From: a virus
Strand: one strand, 5' to 3'
IMG/VR virus record: IMGVR_UViG_3300025118_003626
Location: 1-20,352 of that record
Length of the DNA stretch: 20,352 bases
Position numbers and translations under genes: made by a program. The notes under the pieces are model-generated. The model was not told where the DNA came from. It was given only the letters and a program-made list of their open reading frames with translations, and ran no database searches. Positions 8,630-17,233 of the stretch are shown one piece after another. Position 1 is the first letter of the stretch. Each line of letters begins with the position of its first letter.

Positions 8630-11600
8630 GTGCCTATTGATAATTTAACTCGAGATTTTTTGAAAGAGTTAGACGAGAGGTCTTCTCTAACAATTGCGAC
8701 TACATCACCTATGGCTCCAACTCCGGGAGTACAAAAAACAGGTGAGTCTCTTTGGTCTTCACTTGCTGAAGGCGAGGAGCCTGAATGGTTAATGACCCCA
8801 GAAAAAAAATCAGGAGCTTTACATTTTGCTGGTGCCGCTCTTTGGCATGCTTTCGATGTAGGATTATTAGGATTACCTGGAATAGCATTAGGTGAAGAAG
8901 CTCCTTATCAATGGGATGAATTAGGAGGAGGTGCTAAAGCAGGTGCTGTAATAGGAGAAGCTGCTGGATTCTTAGCTCCACTAGGATTAATAGGTAAGGC
9001 AACATCTAAAGGAGTAGCTGCTGTATCAAAGTATGGGACTAAAGCCGCTACTAAGAGGGCATCTGGAGCTGCTAAGGCTCTTGCAGTAGATAGAAAACTT
9101 GAAGATGCTGGTAAGATTGGTAGTACTGTTGGTAAAGTATTCGCTACAAAAGCTGCTAAAGAGCAGATACCTCTATATGAAATAAGTACTTCTACTATTG
9201 CAGGAGCTCAAAAAGAAATGGGTGGTTTAATAAGAGGAGCCTTAAAGGATAGGTTTCCTACTATTGCAGATGATTTAGTTGAAGATATAACGCAAGCTTC
9301 ATTAAAAGGATTATCTCAAAAGGGAGTCCATGTTAATAGTATAGGTAGATGGGTAGAGAGAGCTTTAAATACAAAATTTAGTATAGCAGATCAAAGTGCA
9401 ATAACTTCATATATTGGTAGAGCCGCTGAGTTAACTGCTAGTTTTTCAATATATAACCTTATTGATGATGGTATTAAGTCAATGGCAGTTGAAGGTCATG
9501 AGTTTGATCCAGTAACTGATGTTGGACAAGCTTTAATGTTCTCAGCTTTCTTACCGGCAGTAGAAGCTTTCCCCGGTGGTGGCAGGTTAAAATTCTTTAA
9601 GACTCGTAAAGATGTAAAGTCTGGTCTTAATAAGATTAAGACAATGGATTATGATGACTTAGATATTAATGAGGTCAATGCTTTATTTAAGATACTATCA
9701 AACAATAATAGATTAAAATATTCAAGCTTTGCTGTCGAAGCAAGTAAAAGAGTTGGTAATGCGTTTGTAAAAGGTGAAGAAAAAGAAGCAGCCTTACATT
9801 TAAAATCTTTATTCAGCAATTTTAACCCTGATAAAGTTTATAGTGAAATGTATAAAAAATTCGGAATGGATTTAATTCAGTCAGTCCCAAGAATGACAAT
9901 AGGAGCTGCTTATTTTAATGCATCTACACTTCTTGACGCAAACATGTTAAGGAATGTTGATCCTGAAGTATTAGGAGCCCACTTATTAGTTGGAGCTTTA
10001 TTCACAAGAAGATATAAACCTATTGTGAAAGAGAAGTTTCCAACATTAAATAACTTTGATAGAAAAGTAGAGTTTCTAAGAACCCTTGGGTTTGAAGGGG
10101 AACAGATAAAATATCTTGGGGAAGCATATGGATTAAGAGCAGACTTAGGTCATGCATATATGGGTCTTCTTAATCATCCTGTAATGAGACAGATTAATGA
10201 ATCTATTAATACTAGTGAAAATAAAAAACAAAGCGTAGAGGGTAAAGATGGTGTTGGTAAATTAAATAGTGATGTTCATTCATTAATACAACAAGTACAT
10301 AACCTATATGTTTTATCAGAAAACTCAAGAAAAGTTGGACTTGAAGATGCCAGTGTTGAACCTGATGTTAGGCTTAATAGATTAACAGATAGGCAGTTAG
10401 AAATACTTGACAAAAACCTGAGAAAGATAGAGATATCTGATGGTGAGTTTTTAAATGAACAGAATATGGCTGATTTTAGGGAGAATGTATTTAATAACGA
10501 TCAAGCCAATGGCATATATCAGAATTATATGAAAACTGTTCTTAACTCGTTAGGAGACTTACATGTTAAGACTGATTATATGGAAACTGCAGACCCATTT
10601 GATATAACAAAATCAATAGGTGTTGCAAAAGTAAAAGGATTAAAAGGTACTGATGGTGATGCTAATTTTGATCCTATAAGACAGTTGCATATGATAGTTA
10701 ACCAACTTGAATCACTTGGCTTTGTGCATGAAATAACTTTGACAGCCGAAGAAACGAAGATGGCTAGTGATATAGATTCAAAAAGAATGGGGCCTAAAAT
10801 ACAAAGGCATCTTGAATCACTAACAAAAAAGATTGTAGAAGACAATTATGAGCCAGGTACTGTACTAGATTTACTCCCAGAATCAAACCAATTCCTTAAT
10901 GTTCTTAAAAATTACAAGAGAGAACGATCATTAAATGCATTGTATAACTTTGTTGAAGGCAGGACTAATAAGTTAACTGAATCAGACAGATCTATTTATA
11001 ATGATATATTATTATTGATTCCTGAAGGCTTTAAATATAATGGAATGAAAATGCCTGAGGGTATGGACACTAAAAAGTGGCAGAAGATAATTACAGAAGG
11101 TGATTTCTTAGAAGTTGATAATGCTGCTAGAGCTTTATCAGAAATATTAAATATAAGTAGCCGTGGTGAAGTAAAAGAATTACAAGAATTAGACTATAAT
11201 GAAGTGAAAGCTGTAGTAAATAATCTTAAAAAGAGTGGGTTTAAGATTGATGTAGATATGTCCAGAACCTTTGAAAACTTCTATTATAAGAGACTTCTCA
11301 GTTCAATGAATATTGGGGCTAAGCAAATAGCTATTGTTGAGAATGGTTTAGCTCACAATGCGTTTAGAATGGAAGAAAAGAATGGTAAAAGAATTTTAGT
11401 TGTTCAAGACAGAAGGTCTGTTGAAAGAACATTGTCTAAAGACATGTCGAAAGAAGAACTAAAAGATGAAATGAAAAAGTATGATGCTATTCTAAGTGAA
11501 CTAAGGGCTATTAACGGTGCTTTTATAAGAGTTGAATCAGAGATGCCAATATCTGACACTGCATCTGCTGACTTACATAGCTTTATTTATGAGACACATA

Positions 11601-14600
11601 CTATTACTTCAAAGTTTGATAAGGATGTACCCGGTGAATACAGAAAAGTTAAGAAGGATAATAATGATAGGGTTGAAGTTATAGAATCTGTTGATAATGT
11701 AATGACAGACCTTTTCGATGTTACTGACCCAATTAATCCTGTAGCTAAGAAGCTAACTGTTGATGAAGTTAATGAGTTACTTGATTCATTACAAAAAGTT
11801 AAGACAGAATCAGAAAATAATATGTCTCCTGAAATGTTACAAATGGTAGACCAGTTAATACAAAAGTTAAGTCTTAAAAATGTTGGTGAAGATGGCATGA
11901 TGTCTGCTCACGGAGATCAGTTGCTAGCGTTGCAACGATCATTAACTCCAGAGTATAAAAGAATAAACTATATAAATGAAACTATCTCAAAAATTATATT
12001 TGGATACCAAAACTATGCTAGCGACAAGATACGAGGTAGAAAAAGACTTGACGCGTTAGTTGCTGACTTATCAGTGCAGTTAAAAAAAGGTGGTATTGAA
12101 GTAACTGATTCTGATAATCTTAGTCAGATGGTGAGTAAATATTTTAATAGTGGTCTCAGCCTTGATCAGAAAATTAAAAAGGGAATTACATTATCACTTG
12201 AAGATTTTGCAAGAGAACTAAACAATCATGTTGATGCTTGGAATAGTGTATTATCTGATGCTGAGTATTTTAATGGCGTAAAGATGTGGAGAGATTACTA
12301 TGGTGATAGTTCTTTAAAAGATAAGAATGTCGATATATTTGCAAAGTCTGGTAAAGAAATAAATAGACTATCTGAGCACAATAGTTATTTTAAGTCTGAA
12401 GAATTTTTAGGAGTCAAAGAAGATTTAAAACTTTCACTTATAGCAGAAAAAGGACATGAAGACCCACAGACTACAAGGTTTTGGATTGATAGAATACTTG
12501 AAGAAGCTGAAAGTGCATATAAAATGATGCATAGTGATTCTCCAGAACAAGCTGTAAAAGAATTTGATAATTTTAAACATTCTGTTATAAAAGAACTATT
12601 GTTTGCATCTGCTGGTTCACATACAGCTAGGTCTGTAAAGTTGCAATACGGTGAAACAGTAGATGGGAAACCTACTTATTTATTAACTGAATCCAAGATG
12701 GTTACATCTAGCACTGGTGTATCAGAATTACTTAGAGAGTTTGAAGAAGCTGGTGTATATGTTGCTTTGGCTGAAAGTGAAGGCATAATTCTTGGTGATA
12801 ACGGTAGAACTACAGCAGTAAGTAATATATTTGCAATACCAGACGTTGATGTAAAGTATTTTAATAATGCTAAACTTCAAGCGACAAAACAGTCAGCTAA
12901 AGAGAGACAAGAAAAAGAAGTAATTAGACCTATAGGGCCTGCGGTAATAAGGATTCCTATAAGTTTTAATACACAGTTGATTATTGATAGTAGAGGAGTA
13001 GGAAATGCTAAAGAAGTTATTACATCATGGTATAATGATAAGCTATCAAAATTAGAAGCAGGTAGAGAAGAAGGTATAATAAGCAAAGAAATTATAGATA
13101 ACTTTAAATCATTATTTAGTGTTATAGAAAAAGAAGGTGAATTAAATCCATCTCAATTAGAAGTGTTCGTTAGTTCAATGTACTGGGATAAGATGAACAG
13201 CGCAGCATTTAATAGACTAATGAAAACTCCAACAACTGGTAGTGAAATAAATCCTACAATGACTAACTTATTTAAGTATCTTAGTCTTGGTGAAGGGGTT
13301 GGTGCTAAAATAGCTGGAAATGAAACTGCTTTAAGGGCTATAAGAAGAGCGAATGAAATTGGTAAATATGCTGGAGAGTTGTTAACAACAGAACAATTAG
13401 GTGTTATTGATTATTATATAGATAAAGGGAAACTTGAAATTGTATCTATTCAAGATGAAGCAGGTCATTTTGAATCACTTGCAATGGTTGAAGCTCAGTT
13501 AACAGAATTAGCTAAGAATAATAATATAAAAGCTGATGCAAATTTCACTAGAGATATGGCTAAAAATATAATGAGGAGCCTAAAAGGTAAATCAGCTGTT
13601 GACGCTGCAACTTATGTTGGTACGAATATGTGGCATCTATCTCTATTGCAGGAAGGAAGGGAGGCTGGCGATGGTTCTGGTGGTGTAAAACAGTCTGTTG
13701 CTTATAATGATGGTATAAATACTGTCCTTTTAAAACAAAACTTTACATATGATCCTAATATTGCAGCTATTATGGATGGTCTTGGTATAGATATTTTAAC
13801 ATTTAATAGTGCAGCTAAAGAATATTCAAAAGAACAAGTTGTTCCCAGAGATAATTGGGCGGGAGAATCAGTACCATTATTTTTTAGTAGGTCTCTTGGC
13901 ACAAATGCTAATAAGCTGAGGACTGATGGGAAAGTACAAGATATAAAAATAGAGAATATTATGTTTGTTAAATCAGAAGATAGACATGCTGTTACAAATA
14001 TTACATATGCATTAGATGAGTATTTAAATAGTATTGGGCATGAACAGTTTATGAAAGAATATGCTGATTATGATGGAGTGACTTCTGCTGGTGATGCATT
14101 AATAAAAGGTGTTGTGAGTCGTGGTAGTCAGAGATTAGGTATATCTGATTTTATTCTTAATACATTAGCTGAGGAAGGAGCTATAATTGATGGTTCGACT
14201 AATGCGTTTGTAAAAGTTATGGTTACTGCTGGTATAGACCCTAAGTCTGAGCTCGTAAAAGATGATGTTAATAGAATTGTTTATAGGACTATTGTTAATA
14301 GAGTAAGAAAACCTCAAACAAAAGGTGGTTCGTATTCTACAATGATACCATTCCTAGAAGGTTCAATGCCTGTATATAGCAGCTCTGGTAACCAAGTTAG
14401 ATTTGGAGGGAAGAAGCTTTCATATGCTGACAGTAATATACGCATTGAGAACATGGATAAACTTCAATATATAGTTGATATTGGAGGTAGAGAGGTTCTT
14501 ATTGGAAAGGACGCAAGTGGTGACTGGGCTACTTCTAATATAGGAAAAAAGGAGTTCACTGCTGACGAAAGATTAATATTAAATGATAAGATGAGTACTC

Positions 14601-17233
14601 TTAATATGATAAGCAAGAGTAAGGGTTTAAAATTAGGTGTATTACATCATATGCTTAAGCCAAAAGATATATGGTTAGAGTCTTTAAGTTTAAGGATGCC
14701 TAACTTAGCTGCCGACGTTGCTGTTCATAAAGTTGAGGGATTCTATTCGTTTGAGATGGGCAATGTTGTTGGTATAAATGTTCTTGATTTAGCTACAAAA
14801 CATCAAGGCGATTTTGATGCTGATATGGCTTTTAGTTATCACGATACAAAATATGAAATAACTGATGCAGTAGCTAGTCTTGCACCAAGAAGAATGGATG
14901 CATATGTGTATGAGCCAACAGATTTCGACTTTAAAGATATTTTTAGTAATGGTGAAACTTTAAAACCAGTTGGTAGCGTTACAAATCCTATAAAGAGAAT
15001 GGATGAGCATGTAGTAAACTATAATATTGCTAAGAATCATTTCGGACAGATAAAACGGTTGTCAGCAGGTATTAATTCATTAAATAGAATTAATATGAAT
15101 ATGTTTGATAAAAATATGTTAAAACTTGAAGGGGAAACGTTCAATGCATATTTACAGAGATATGCAAACACTCTTCAAAGTTTAATTGATACTACAAAGA
15201 GAGCTAACCTTACTAATAAGTCAACAGTTAATGAGTTAAAGAGATATATATTATTTGGTGATAAGCCTAAAAATCATGACATAAAATCGGTTGATTATAA
15301 TGAAGATGGGTACAAGCCATTATTTGATTTAGAAAAGTATAAAGATTATGAGAAAGATGTTTATAAAGATGCTATAATAGAAATGATTGATGCTCTTGGA
15401 AGACCTTCTCGTGTTATGAGTGATCTATTTGATGGTTCAGGTAGAAGGATACCAGACCAAAATGATTTAGTAAGGATGAGACAAGAGATGGATCAGATTG
15501 CATTTAACCCTAACCAGTTTATCTTTAATAGACTTATCCGTAGATATAAAAAGGGTGACTCTAAGCGAGATGCTTTATTAAAGATATTCTATGATAAAGG
15601 GGCAAATGAAACAACTAATGTTTTAAGACAAAGAATATTAGATGGAAAGTTTAAAACAAAAGTAATGGTAGAGAGAACACCATTCAGTTTCTTAGGTGAG
15701 TATAAAATTAGACAAGGAGAGTTGTATGATTCCACTCCAGCAGGATATGCTCTAAAGAGAATAGGTAATGTTAAAAATACATATGATAGAACAGCTCAGA
15801 AGTATGGCATAGAGACAAAAGAATTAGCAAAGAGTATTAGTGTTGTTGAAAACTTCATTGCTCTATCTAATGCTGAGACGCATGAGCAAATAATGGAAGC
15901 ATTAGAAGAAGCTGACGGAGAAGGTCAACTTACATTTGGTCTTACTGGTGGACAATATGAAACAAAAATATCAGACTTAGCATATGCTCAGAAGTATTCA
16001 GTTGCATATGCATTAATTGGTAAGAATGCTGCTAGTATACGACAATCATTACGAAGAAATAGTAAAGGTAGCACATCTATTTATTTAGCTCAAAAGCTTC
16101 AGCGGTTAAATGCTATTATGGAACATATGAGAAAGAAAGAAGATGGTTTAATTGGTACACTATTAGATGGAAAAGCCGGTAAAGATATATTAGACCATTT
16201 TCAATTTCAAGAGTTTAAGATAAGTAAGTCTAAGTATATACCAAATCAGACTGGCAACAGAAATTATTTATATAGAGAGACAAGTGTTAAAGGAAAGTGG
16301 GAGAAAGTCACAGAGATAAGACCTAAGTCAACACAATGGGTAACCCCCGGTAGATATTTAGTTCTAAAGAATCCATTAAGATACGATGCAGCAAGTAAGT
16401 CTGAAACTATTGACGCATACTCATTATTGAGTGTTTTTGGTGACATTCAGGCGAATAATATTAGAGGATTTTCTGGAGAGGCTGTACAAGAGACTCTTTT
16501 TATTGATGCTGCGAGAAGATTAAAAGCTCAAATAAGTGCATTGTCTAGTGAAACATATAGAATAAGCGAAGGTCACCCGGCAGCAGTTGAGAACTGGGGT
16601 TTATTAAAGGATGCTGAAAATAGGCTTGTTGATGCTTTTATGAAGCAACATATACCAGACTCTGAGTTTTCTGAACCGTTGACATCTCAACAAGAATTAA
16701 ATACAATACATGATATTATTGGTTATATGATGAAGCCAGACCCTGCATTTGGTACCGTTACATATATACGGGATAGAAATGTTGCATTGCCGTCATTTAA
16801 AATAAATAAAAGAGTATCAAAAGCTATGTTAAGGTGGTTAGTGGATAATGGGTATGAAGAACTGTATCAAGATATTGTTATGAAGTATGGATCAACATTT
16901 AGGCGTAGGTATGATAATGTACCTGACTTAGAATATACATCTATGTATTCAGATGGTATACACAGAGAAAGGAACACACCGTTTGAAGGTAAGTCTGAGG
17001 TATATAATATGATTGCTGAGACTAATCCTGACTTTTTATATACACCAGCTATCTCAGAAGTATTGAAGAATGAAATGACATTCAGAAGTGCTAAGACAAG
17101 AAAGGTTCGTGACCCTAATGGAGATATTTATAGTATATTAAGGTTTGGTAAGTATGATGATATTGAAGTTGGCTTAGATGTATTTGCTGACCCTAAATCA
17201 AAAGAATCAACAACTAACTTGGAGTGCTACTAA
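8630..17233 (+). CDS. Giant virion protein, candidate packaged double-barrel RNA polymerase, 2867 aa
   Basis: Proposed to be carried in the virion, injected with the DNA, and to transcribe early phage genes. Residues 62-88 and 100-122 are Gly/Ala-rich hydrophobic segments like those of ejection proteins; more hydrophobic helices lie near 295-315 and 445-460. Much of 500-1800 is helical, charged and unrecognised. Residues 1894-1901 (K-P-Q-T-K-G-G-S) may belong to a first barrel. R2022-M-P2024 followed by D2061-F-D2063-A-D2065 (bases 14693-14824) reproduces the layout of the catalytic second double-psi beta-barrel of multisubunit-type RNA polymerases (E. coli beta-prime R425 and D460/D462/D464, motif NADFDGD). 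crAss-like virion polymerases carry a comparable D-F-D-x-D motif in one giant chain. About 800 residues follow. The start is GTG with no Shine-Dalgarno sequence; the frame has a stop at 8591-8593 and no ATG in between. The polymerase call rests on motifs only; the remaining regions could be unrelated ejection domains. Confidence 0.72.
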   Translation: MPIDNLTRDFLKELDERSSLTIATTSPMAPTPGVQKTGESLWSSLAEGEEPEWLMTPEKKSGALHFAGAALWHAFDVGLLGLPGIALGEEAPYQWDELGGGAKAGAVIGEAAGFLAPLGLIGKATSKGVAAVSKYGTKAATKRASGAAKALAVDRKLEDAGKIGSTVGKVFATKAAKEQIPLYEISTSTIAGAQKEMGGLIRGALKDRFPTIADDLVEDITQASLKGLSQKGVHVNSIGRWVERALNTKFSIADQSAITSYIGRAAELTASFSIYNLIDDGIKSMAVEGHEFDPVTDVGQALMFSAFLPAVEAFPGGGRLKFFKTRKDVKSGLNKIKTMDYDDLDINEVNALFKILSNNNRLKYSSFAVEASKRVGNAFVKGEEKEAALHLKSLFSNFNPDKVYSEMYKKFGMDLIQSVPRMTIGAAYFNASTLLDANMLRNVDPEVLGAHLLVGALFTRRYKPIVKEKFPTLNNFDRKVEFLRTLGFEGEQIKYLGEAYGLRADLGHAYMGLLNHPVMRQINESINTSENKKQSVEGKDGVGKLNSDVHSLIQQVHNLYVLSENSRKVGLEDASVEPDVRLNRLTDRQLEILDKNLRKIEISDGEFLNEQNMADFRENVFNNDQANGIYQNYMKTVLNSLGDLHVKTDYMETADPFDITKSIGVAKVKGLKGTDGDANFDPIRQLHMIVNQLESLGFVHEITLTAEETKMASDIDSKRMGPKIQRHLESLTKKIVEDNYEPGTVLDLLPESNQFLNVLKNYKRERSLNALYNFVEGRTNKLTESDRSIYNDILLLIPEGFKYNGMKMPEGMDTKKWQKIITEGDFLEVDNAARALSEILNISSRGEVKELQELDYNEVKAVVNNLKKSGFKIDVDMSRTFENFYYKRLLSSMNIGAKQIAIVENGLAHNAFRMEEKNGKRILVVQDRRSVERTLSKDMSKEELKDEMKKYDAILSELRAINGAFIRVESEMPISDTASADLHSFIYETHTITSKFDKDVPGEYRKVKKDNNDRVEVIESVDNVMTDLFDVTDPINPVAKKLTVDEVNELLDSLQKVKTESENNMSPEMLQMVDQLIQKLSLKNVGEDGMMSAHGDQLLALQRSLTPEYKRINYINETISKIIFGYQNYASDKIRGRKRLDALVADLSVQLKKGGIEVTDSDNLSQMVSKYFNSGLSLDQKIKKGITLSLEDFARELNNHVDAWNSVLSDAEYFNGVKMWRDYYGDSSLKDKNVDIFAKSGKEINRLSEHNSYFKSEEFLGVKEDLKLSLIAEKGHEDPQTTRFWIDRILEEAESAYKMMHSDSPEQAVKEFDNFKHSVIKELLFASAGSHTARSVKLQYGETVDGKPTYLLTESKMVTSSTGVSELLREFEEAGVYVALAESEGIILGDNGRTTAVSNIFAIPDVDVKYFNNAKLQATKQSAKERQEKEVIRPIGPAVIRIPISFNTQLIIDSRGVGNAKEVITSWYNDKLSKLEAGREEGIISKEIIDNFKSLFSVIEKEGELNPSQLEVFVSSMYWDKMNSAAFNRLMKTPTTGSEINPTMTNLFKYLSLGEGVGAKIAGNETALRAIRRANEIGKYAGELLTTEQLGVIDYYIDKGKLEIVSIQDEAGHFESLAMVEAQLTELAKNNNIKADANFTRDMAKNIMRSLKGKSAVDAATYVGTNMWHLSLLQEGREAGDGSGGVKQSVAYNDGINTVLLKQNFTYDPNIAAIMDGLGIDILTFNSAAKEYSKEQVVPRDNWAGESVPLFFSRSLGTNANKLRTDGKVQDIKIENIMFVKSEDRHAVTNITYALDEYLNSIGHEQFMKEYADYDGVTSAGDALIKGVVSRGSQRLGISDFILNTLAEEGAIIDGSTNAFVKVMVTAGIDPKSELVKDDVNRIVYRTIVNRVRKPQTKGGSYSTMIPFLEGSMPVYSSSGNQVRFGGKKLSYADSNIRIENMDKLQYIVDIGGREVLIGKDASGDWATSNIGKKEFTADERLILNDKMSTLNMISKSKGLKLGVLHHMLKPKDIWLESLSLRMPNLAADVAVHKVEGFYSFEMGNVVGINVLDLATKHQGDFDADMAFSYHDTKYEITDAVASLAPRRMDAYVYEPTDFDFKDIFSNGETLKPVGSVTNPIKRMDEHVVNYNIAKNHFGQIKRLSAGINSLNRINMNMFDKNMLKLEGETFNAYLQRYANTLQSLIDTTKRANLTNKSTVNELKRYILFGDKPKNHDIKSVDYNEDGYKPLFDLEKYKDYEKDVYKDAIIEMIDALGRPSRVMSDLFDGSGRRIPDQNDLVRMRQEMDQIAFNPNQFIFNRLIRRYKKGDSKRDALLKIFYDKGANETTNVLRQRILDGKFKTKVMVERTPFSFLGEYKIRQGELYDSTPAGYALKRIGNVKNTYDRTAQKYGIETKELAKSISVVENFIALSNAETHEQIMEALEEADGEGQLTFGLTGGQYETKISDLAYAQKYSVAYALIGKNAASIRQSLRRNSKGSTSIYLAQKLQRLNAIMEHMRKKEDGLIGTLLDGKAGKDILDHFQFQEFKISKSKYIPNQTGNRNYLYRETSVKGKWEKVTEIRPKSTQWVTPGRYLVLKNPLRYDAASKSETIDAYSLLSVFGDIQANNIRGFSGEAVQETLFIDAARRLKAQISALSSETYRISEGHPAAVENWGLLKDAENRLVDAFMKQHIPDSEFSEPLTSQQELNTIHDIIGYMMKPDPAFGTVTYIRDRNVALPSFKINKRVSKAMLRWLVDNGYEELYQDIVMKYGSTFRRRYDNVPDLEYTSMYSDGIHRERNTPFEGKSEVYNMIAETNPDFLYTPAISEVLKNEMTFRSAKTRKVRDPNGDIYSILRFGKYDDIEVGLDVFADPKSKESTTNLECY
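14309..14332 (+). other. Possible first-barrel Lys/Gly-Gly motif in the giant protein
   Basis: Residues 1894-1901 read K-P-Q-T-K-G-G-S, followed by Y-S-T-M-I-P. Two lysines next to a glycine pair resemble the first double-psi barrel of single-chain polymerases, where conserved lysines contact the nucleic acid or NTP. The order (first barrel upstream of the acidic barrel) fits. Weak on its own. Confidence 0.35.
14693..14824 (+). other. RNA polymerase-like catalytic barrel motif (R-x-P ... D-F-D-A-D)
   Basis: This covers residues 2022-2065. R-M-P-N-L starts the segment; alternating hydrophobic strands (V-A-V-H-K-V-E-G-F and N-V-V-G-I-N-V) follow, and G-D-F-D-A-D-M-A-F ends it. Arg to first Asp is 39 residues, against 35 in E. 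coli beta-prime. The three aspartates would bind the catalytic magnesium. The usual glycine of DFDGD is alanine here; variation at this position is known in phage polymerases. Confidence 0.68.
17221..17224 (+). promoter_or_regulatory. Shine-Dalgarno deciding the start of the 896-aa gene
   Basis: GGAG lies 8 bases before ATG 17233. That spacing favours this ATG over the in-frame GTG at 17224, which would have no room for a ribosome binding site. Confidence 0.6.

Noticed and set aside
14921-14932. A second acidic D-F-D-F cluster in the giant protein (residues 2098-2101)
   Set aside because: It lacks the third aspartate and the small residue, and has no R-x-P element upstream at the right spacing, so it is not an alternative catalytic site.
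8630-17233. The idea that the giant protein is an N4-type (T7-family) virion RNA polymerase
   Set aside because: I did not see the T7-family motif set when reading the chain; the only polymerase-like signal is of the double-psi barrel class.
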